DNA from: Pilaira anomala
Lineage: Eukaryota; Mucoromycota; Mucoromycetes; Mucorales; Mucoraceae
DNA: 29,187 bases
Direction of reading: 5' to 3'
Assembly (NCBI GenBank): GCA_025716855.1
Contig: JAIXMQ010000144.1
Span: forward strand, 1 to 29,187
Shown here: in pieces, positions 22,789 to 29,187 of the stretch
Numbering within the stretch: position 1 is the stretch's first letter
Layout: every line of letters begins with the position of its first letter
Position numbers and translations under genes: made by a program
The notes under the pieces: generated by a model
What the model saw: only the letters and a program-made list of their open reading frames with translations
Told to the model about the DNA's origin: nothing
The model's database searches: none

Positions 22789-23637
22789 AGGTCCCGACCT
22801 TTGGATTTTTTCAAGTGTTTTAAATGTGGATATATCTCGGGATTATAAGAATGTTAGAGCAAAGATATTGAATGGTTTCTAATATAAAATTTGACGCTCT
22901 TTCGAATGGTGTAAAAATCAAAGTAGAGTAATTATAAATATTAATGTTTATTGTGAAAAAGTCAAATTACGGTTTTTGTTAGGGCAGGTATATTTTTCAT
23001 ATCTAAAGTTATGAATCCAAACACATGAAAAAATGCGTCTTTAAATTCTGCATCGACTGTATATCATGTTGTATATTAGAATAATTGATTTAAGATGACT
23101 TTAATTTGACAAGAAAGAAAATTTTGTCCATATCTCGATTTTTTTTTTCATTTTAGGGGTAAAAAACGGGGTGTCCATAGGGGGTAGTGGTGCATCTAGT
23201 CTACTTTATAGGGTGTGTAACGTTTCACACTGCTTAAATCCTATATACACCCCGTTTGTTTTTTTCCTTTAAAAAATGTAAAGATATTGACAAAATTTTC
23301 TTTCTTGTCAAATTAAAGTCATCTTAAATCAAGTATTCTAATATACAATGTGATATACAGTCGATGCAGAATTTGATGGCACATCTGTCTATGGATTTAA
23401 AATGATATGTCTAGAAGCATAAAATATACTTGCCCTAAACAAAGACTGTAAATTCGACTTTCTTAAAAATACAATAATAGCCATTAATCTTTATAATTAC
23501 TTTACTTTCATTCTAAATAGCCTCAAATTTTATACTAGAAACTATTCAATAGCTTTCCTCTAAAATCTTTATAATACCAACATATATTATCCACATTTAT
23601 GTAAGCATTCAAAAAAATCAAAAAGGCTCGGGAAACA
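22789..23637. repeat. Hairpin F1: imperfect inverted repeat of about 850 bp
   Basis: The left half (from AGGTCCCGACC at 22789) pairs with the right half (to GGCTCGGGAAAC at about 23637) around a loop near 23,207. Paired landmarks: CTGCATCGACTGTATATCA at 23049 with its reverse complement near 23357, and ACTTTAATTTGACAAGAAAG near 23100 with its complement near 23303. The halves are visibly diverged (my estimate is 75-85% identity), much more than the outer palindrome, so this hairpin is older. It resembles a fold-back element or a MITE with very long terminal repeats. Confidence 0.85.
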
Positions 23638-24035
23638 GTTTTTGCTAGAGAAAGTATATTTTTTATATATAAAAAATATATCTTTGTATGAATATATCTC
23701 CCATATAAATTTAGAATTTTCTGATATAGTATTGTATAATAAAATAGTTAATATTGAAGGACTTTACTTTGACATGAAAGTTTTCTGGGCTTAAATATTG
23801 GTGTGTTAGTTTATATGAGGCGGCTTATTGGTGAGTCACCCACCACTCTAAATTAACTAAACACAGCTTAAATTTTAAGCCCTAGAAATCTTTCATGTCA
23901 AAGTAAATTCCTTCAATATTAACTATTTTATTATACAATACTATATCAAGAAAATTCTAAATTTATATGGGAAGATATATTCATACAAAGATATATTTTT
24001 TATATATATAAAAAATATACTTTCTCTAGCAAAAA
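23638..24035. repeat. Hairpin F0: central hairpin and axis of the palindrome
   Basis: Axis near 23,836. The flanks (23638-23780 and 23890-24035) match at about 97% with single-base and dinucleotide differences. The core (23781-23889) is only partly self-complementary: both sides carry GGGCTTAAA-like sequence but diverge beyond it, leaving an asymmetric spacer around TTATTGGTGAGTCACCC. The arm sequence (GTTTTTGCTAGAG..GTATATTTTTT, ACTTTACTTTGACATGAAAG) is a diverged relative of the inner arms of hairpin F1. Confidence 0.85.
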
Positions 24036-24884
24036 CTGTTTCCCGAGCCTTTTTGATTTTTTTGAATGCTTACATAAATGTGGATAATATATGTTGGTAT
24101 TATAAAGATTTTAGAGGAAAGCTATTGAATAGTTTCTAGTATAAAATTTGAGGCTATTTAGAATGAAAGTAAAGTAATTATAAAGATTAATGGCTATTAT
24201 TGTATTTTTAAGAAAGTCGAATTTACAGTCTTTGTTTAGGGCAAGTATATTTTATGCTTCTAGACATATCATTTTAAATCCATAGACAGATGTGCCATCA
24301 AATTCTGCATCGACTGTATATCACATTGTATATTAGAATACTTGATTTAAGATGACTTTAATTTGACAAGAAAGAAAATTTTGTAATATCTTTACATTTT
24401 TTAAAGGAAAAAAACAAACGGGGTGTATATAGGGATTTAAGCAGTGTGAAACGTTACACACCCTATGAAAGTAGACTAGATGCACCACTATCCCCTATGG
24501 ACACCCCGTTTTTTACCCCTAAAATGAAAAAAAAAATCGAGATATGGACAAAATTTTCTTTCTTGTCAAATTAAAGTCATCTTAAATCAAGTATTCTAAT
24601 ATACAACATGATATACAGTCGATGCAGAATTTAAAGACGCATTTTTTCATGTATTTGGATTCATAACTTTAGATATGAAAAATATACCTGCCCTAACAAA
24701 AACCGTAATTGACTTTTTCACAATAAACATTAATTTTATAATTACTCTACTTTGATTTTTACACCATTCGAAAGAGCGTCAAATTTTATATTAGAAACCA
24801 TTCAATATCTTTGCTCTAACATTCTTATAATCCCGAGATATATCCACATTTAAAACACTTGAAAAAATCCAAAGGTCGGGACCT
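24036..24884. repeat. Hairpin F2: mirror copy of hairpin F1
   Basis: Inverted copy of 22789-23637 with its own loop near 24,465. It has the same landmarks in reverse order, from CTGTTTCCCGAGCC at about 24036 to GGTCGGGACC near 24873-24882. Between the F1 and F2 copies only a few small differences were seen. Confidence 0.85.
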
Positions 24885-25827
24885 GCTGATTTTTACCTAA
24901 AAATTCACTTTTTCCTCTTTTTCCGATGATTTGATTGGCTCATTTTTTTTTCGCTGTAACAAAGAAAAAAAACTTTTTTTTGGAAAGTTTACAAGGCTTT
25001 AGCTCTCTCATGACATTTACTCTTCCCTAACAATTGGCTCTATTAAGTCTATCGCTGTTCAACAACAATAACAGTAACAATAACAATAACAATAAACCTT
25101 CCCGAACAGTTATATCACGGATTTCTTCCCCCGACAGGGAGTGTTTAGGCTATACAGTACATATAACTTGTTTATTTATAAAAAAAATTGTTAATCTAAT
25201 CCTTTGTGTATTAATATCACCCTTTTTCTTTTCTTGTATTTTCAATTAAACGCAAGTTAGTTCTTTTATTCAAGCTATTTTTATTACTAGTTTTCATATT
25301 TTTATTCTGTATAATCATAAATCATTTGTTTTTTGTCTTTGAACGGAATTTTCCTCCAATATAGTTAGTTACCATTAATTCCTAATAAAAGTGTACAATG
25401 AACCACATTTTTCCATTTTATTTCAGAGTGTTTCTCGAGTTTATTTGGAATATATATACATATTATACATATTATACATATAAATCTTTCAATATCATTC
25501 ACTAGTTATGTATGTACATTGCTATAATTGTTAATTTTCTTTATCCTTGAGGACATGCCATTTTGCTTAAGCAAAAATAAAGCAGCCACATCAGTTTAAC
25601 TAACTACATATACAATTGCATTAAAACTTTTGGTGGTCAATGCCAAGGTAATATAATTCTTGATATAGTTAAATCTGAACCTTCACTGCCATTGTGATTC
25701 AAAAATTTAATTCCTTAAGTATTAAGAAAGACAAGAGTGGATATATACGTATTTTGAGCTGAGTATTAAACACATTATAAAGATCATATTAAAGCAATGC
25801 GACATATTTATTTACTAAGGTCAGTTT
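24885..25827. other. Non-coding inner part of the right arm
   Basis: Mirror of 21843-22788 with the same Asn-coding hexamer run (now read on the plus strand from 25034), the 16-base palindrome and the TATACATA-like repeats. No gene was recognised. Confidence 0.7.
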
Positions 25828-27863
25828 TTAATCATAAGGACTAGTGTCTTTCATTTCGCCAGTGACCGAATTGTGCCATCCACCATCACTCATTTTAACC
25901 CATCCAAACATATCTTCAGCACTCAATTTTTCTAATGGCTCTGGCTCTTGATCATAATTTCCAATAACAATTCGTTTAGGAAATAATTGACGTTTTCTAT
26001 GACCAAACAACTGCAAAGGCAACACGGATTCGGATCTAATAACTGATGGTGGGGTATAGTAACCAGGTCTTGTGATCTTTTGGATGTCGTAAATAGCGCT
26101 ATTGGATGCGCTATTATCACTTAGAGAAACAGAATGAGCTTTTACAATTTCATCGTACAACCCGACCAGTTTGATTGCTTCAGTTTGATTACGGCTCTGT
26201 CAATAAAATAAATTTGTTGTTAAAACGTATGTTTATATCAAGACATAAAATCATTTTCTTACAATAAGGTATTCAAGTCCTTCCAAAGTTTCCACGAATC
26301 CAGAGAGTTCATTCACCGTTTGAGGAAATTTAAGTTTTTTTTTGAGTGATTGCAACATAAAGGCCTTCTCGGTATAAGTGGACTGACATCAAACAAGCTT
26401 CAAGACCGGTTATTTGCAGGGTCCAACCAACAACATTCTTCATGCCTGCTTCCAAATGATGATCAACGATTTCTTTTGCTTCGCGCAGACACTTGCTTCT
26501 GTCATGTATCAGCTTATCAACATCATTTGAATTTATTGCCACTTCACCCGCGCACAAATCAATCTCATGATTTTCATATTCTAAAAGTAATCGTATGTCA
26601 ATTTTGAATCCTCTTACTTTTTCATTGTTGGGATAAGCAGCTTGTTTTCTTTTTGAAGTGTACGAGTTTACAGTTTCGCCCTGTTTTATTCTGATGGTCT
26701 TTCCGGTACAAGCAAGTTTCTTAATTATCGGAAACCAAATACCATACACGTCTTGCTCAGATATTGATTTTTTGTTGGTTACAATGGCACTGATCAAGTG
26801 TTTTTCTTCACTCAAGACTATAAGGCTATAAAATTGTGAATAATCTGATGTATAGTCAAACATCACATCACTTACACATGTCGGAAGATTTCTAAATAAT
26901 TGAAGAGTATTTCTTCGGTGGATTCAAGGGATTGTATTTTGGATATATACTTTAGTGCAATAAAAAACCCCTTTTTAATAGCGAAGTTAGTTAGTGATTC
27001 AAAGTGAGTGAGTGTTACATTAGGAATCTTGGGTGTCTCTTCAACCTTGAATAGTTGATAAAAATAGTCATTTAAGTCTTTCAATTCTTCTTTTGAGAAT
27101 AAGTAGCCTTGGTGATTGTCTTCAGGATGACTTAAATCCAATATAGAGCTGAGTCCAACTTCCATTACAAATTTCTCTGCAGAGGTAATTTCATGTTCAA
27201 TATACTGATCGTGAAGAATAGCTGCTTCATGTTTAATTCTTTTGCCAATACTATCAGTCTGGTTATATATGGCGAATAAATTATCAGCATCAGTTATATC
27301 TCTTTGATTCGGTGCTACTGGATCTTCAGTGCTAATGTTTCTTGGCTGGAGCTTATACTTTCTAACCCCAATGATCTTAAGAGAGAGTCCGCTTTAAACT
27401 TTGCTGATTAGTACTCTATTGCAGCAGCTGCTAATTCTTTTTGTTTATTGGTATAGCTTCTAAGTGAGTGTGCTTTTTTGTCTGTCTCTTTATCTAAAAC
27501 TTCAATTTCCTTTTCTTGTCGTTTTGAAAGATATAAGTTTGAATATCGCTTTTGTTTTTGCTGTCAAAAAAGTAGTCCTTGCAAGCTTGGCTGTATTTTG
27601 ATATTCCAATGTCTATTGCAAATGATGATGCCGCTTTTAAAAAAAAAAACTTTGTACACGTCGCGTAAATACATCTACAGATACAGTCTTGTCAAAGGTT
27701 TTTAGGGCAGCCATTACTACTTTCAAGGGATTTGACCAGTATTTAGCCTTTAAACCACTCAGTATAGGATCGATTCTTCTTAATAAACATTGATCTCTAG
27801 TAATTTAAACTCGGGATTAATTCCGATCATAACTGGCTTTTTCGCAGATTTGTTTTTAGCCAT
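25828..27863 (-). pseudogene. Second transposon-linked gene of unknown family, right copy, degenerate
   Basis: Mirror of the gene at 19807-21842 with the same frame breaks, including the run of nine T (minus-strand A) near 26335-26343 and the break near 26872. The start ATG is at 27861-27863 on the minus strand and the last exon runs 26196-25828. Because the lesions are identical in both arms, they arose before the arms were duplicated, or the arms have been homogenised since, or one arm is an assembly image of the other. Confidence 0.6.
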
Positions 27864-27951
27864 AGTGAAATATAGCAGAAGAAAAGAGACTTTAAACAGT
27901 GTGAAACAGACCAAATAAATTTGTGACAGATAAAATATAAATAAAACTTAC

Positions 27952-29187
27952 CTTCTACTTTTACTATGCTTTCTTTCTTCAAATCAACGATTACGTTACC
28001 GACAGATGCATTATCTAACTTACCTATAATTCTTACATATTTTTAATATATTTATCTTTAAAAAAAAAAGAAACTCACCTTCATTTTCTGCTTCCTGTAA
28101 ACGTCATCTAATTGGTATGATTGATAATGGAATAATATCATATTTCAAGAGAATATGATGGCAAGGAATTCCGAAGTTAACTCTGGATTTGCAAGAGCAG
28201 TCTTCCACAACAATAGATGTTTGCCGGGGAATACTATAAGCAACAGACTTACGGATATCATCCATTGCATATCTAGACACTCTATACTTCAGATTTTTGA
28301 AACGATGTTCATTTTTTGGGTCAAAAAGTTGAGCAGAAAACCCTATCATTTCAACTTCGTTTTTTGATTCTCTTTCACCTCTCTAAAAATAATACGATCA
28401 AACGTGAATATGTGAAAGATGTTACAAGTTTTAACTATGTATTTTGAGCGATTATGTATTTCTATAAATATGTTTTTACCTTTTTGCAATATCATCTATC
28501 AATTTTAGCTGTTACGCTAGCAATTTTGCCAGATGAGTTGTTACCAAGAGCAGATTTAATGGCAGAGTGTGCACCTTCTACTCGATTGGATGTTCTGTTT
28601 CCCATATGTTTATGCTGGTTAGCATAAAATCCAACCCGACGTTCTTTTTCCATTAACATCCTATCGTATTTTATATAAATATATGTCCGGCTTAATAGAT
28701 CAAGATATATTTTTCACTTACTTATCCAAGTATTTCTCGGCTTTGATTATGTCTTGGGACTTTCACATGTTCTTTTAGATGCATCGCCAGCACCTGAAAA
28801 ATTCAAGAATGACCTAAAAGCGGCGATAGCATCATTCATTTCTTTTCAGTACGGCTTAGTACAATACTGTTGAATTTTTCTCGCAAAGTCAAAGCCAAAA
28901 TACTTAACGCGGCGACGGAACCTTTCTTGAAACAGGGCCCTGATGTTTGTCTCAAAAGTTGTTACCCAGTGCCAGTAACAAAGCAAATGGTTGCTTTCAG
29001 GAAATTTTCTGAATTGCGTTTTTCAGACAGCATCATTATCAGTGACAATTACATCGGGTGCTTGTAAAGTACTGTCTCTAGGCCAGATTGCGTCCGCAAT
29101 TCTTCAATAACCCAGTCATAGGTTCCACCCAACCCGTTTACTAACCCACGCTCCTGCAATTGCGAACGTCAAAGAGCTACCCCGTTT
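27952..29187 (-). pseudogene. Mutator-like transposase, right copy, truncated by the window end
   Basis: Mirror of 18483-19718: it holds the second catalytic Asp region, the NRVEGAH segment and the SWIM finger, but the zinc-finger exon and first catalytic Asp lie beyond the window. It shares the TGA codons mirroring 18821, 19176 and 19564. It differs in the outer part: after LLCYWH this copy reads WVTTFETNIRALFQERFRRR in one open frame where the left copy is frameshifted, whereas further out it carries indels that the left copy lacks. Confidence 0.8.

Larger units (their letters stand above)
18483..23780 (+). repeat. Left arm of a large inverted repeat (palindrome)
   Basis: This arm matches the reverse complement of 23890-29187. 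Mirror coordinates add up to 47,670 over most of the arm and to 47,672 near 22.4-22.6 kb, so only tiny indels separate the arms. Identity is nearly perfect for most of the length, about 97% in the last 140 bases before the core, with more indels in the outermost 300 bases. It carries the 3' part of the MULE transposase, the second degenerate gene and half of the central hairpin array. The true outer end is unknown because the right arm is cut by the window edge. Confidence 0.97.
23890..29187 (-). repeat. Right arm of the large inverted repeat, reaching the window end
   Basis: Reverse complement of 18483-23780. It contains the same two degenerate genes on the minus strand and the same shared lesions (TGA at the position mirroring 18821-18823, the frame break mirroring 20796, the run of nine T mirroring the run of nine A). 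The outermost roughly 330 bases differ from the left arm at about eight small sites, mostly one-base indels, while the inner arm is nearly identical. The very last bases (AGCTCTTTGACG versus CGCTCTTGACG in the left arm) disagree, which looks like a low-quality contig end. Confidence 0.97.

Overview
The window looks like nuclear DNA of an early-diverging filamentous fungus, most likely Mucorales (Mucoromycota). It is strongly AT-rich. Its genes carry short GT-AG introns of about 58-97 bases. It encodes a fungal CYP51 with Phe129 and Ala291, the residues I recall as typical of the mucoralean CYP51 F5 paralogue. It also holds repeat-type protein families that I associate with Mucorales. No bacterial operons, rRNA, tRNA or CRISPR array were seen. 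I ran no database search: family names come from reading translated motifs.

Layout. (1) 1-7.33 kb: two head-to-tail minus-strand copies of an HSPA12-like (Hsp70/actin-fold) gene. Copy A (1-2255) runs off the left edge. Copy B (4940-7329) is broken by several frameshifts and stops. Between them lie 2.7 kb of low-complexity DNA with one less AT-rich island. (2) 7.58-9.26 kb: a complete three-exon CYP51 (lanosterol 14-alpha-demethylase), minus strand, 509 aa. (3) 9.26-11.69 kb: intergenic DNA with AT and CA microsatellites. (4) 11.69-16.90 kb: a gene-dense stretch. It holds a single-exon F-box protein (+), a convergent three-exon Cdc20-type APC/C activator (-), and divergently from that an eight-exon tandem AAA+ ATPase (+), which lacks an N-domain and has Gln in place of the D2 Walker B Glu.

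(5) 17.6 kb to the end: a degenerate Mutator-like (MULE) transposase gene with WRKY/GCM1-type zinc finger, DDE-type core and SWIM finger, followed by a second degenerate gene of a family I do not recognise. From 18,483 onward everything is repeated in inverted orientation. The window is a near-perfect palindrome with arms of about 5.3 kb and an axis near 23,836, and the right arm runs to the last base. The central 2.1 kb (22,789-24,884) is a set of three hairpins with loops spaced about 629 bp apart, built from a diverged module in alternating orientation.

How it fits together: the housekeeping genes (sterol synthesis, cell cycle, AAA+ ATPase, F-box) are ordinary and unlinked in function. The palindrome is the unusual part. 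Both arms carry the same transposon lesions and both gene sets point at the axis, so read-through transcription would give a very long fold-back RNA. That recalls the maize Mu killer locus, an inverted MuDR derivative that silences MuDR. A fold-back read or contig-end assembly artefact must be excluded first, because the outermost right-arm sequence is indel-rich and stops at the window edge.
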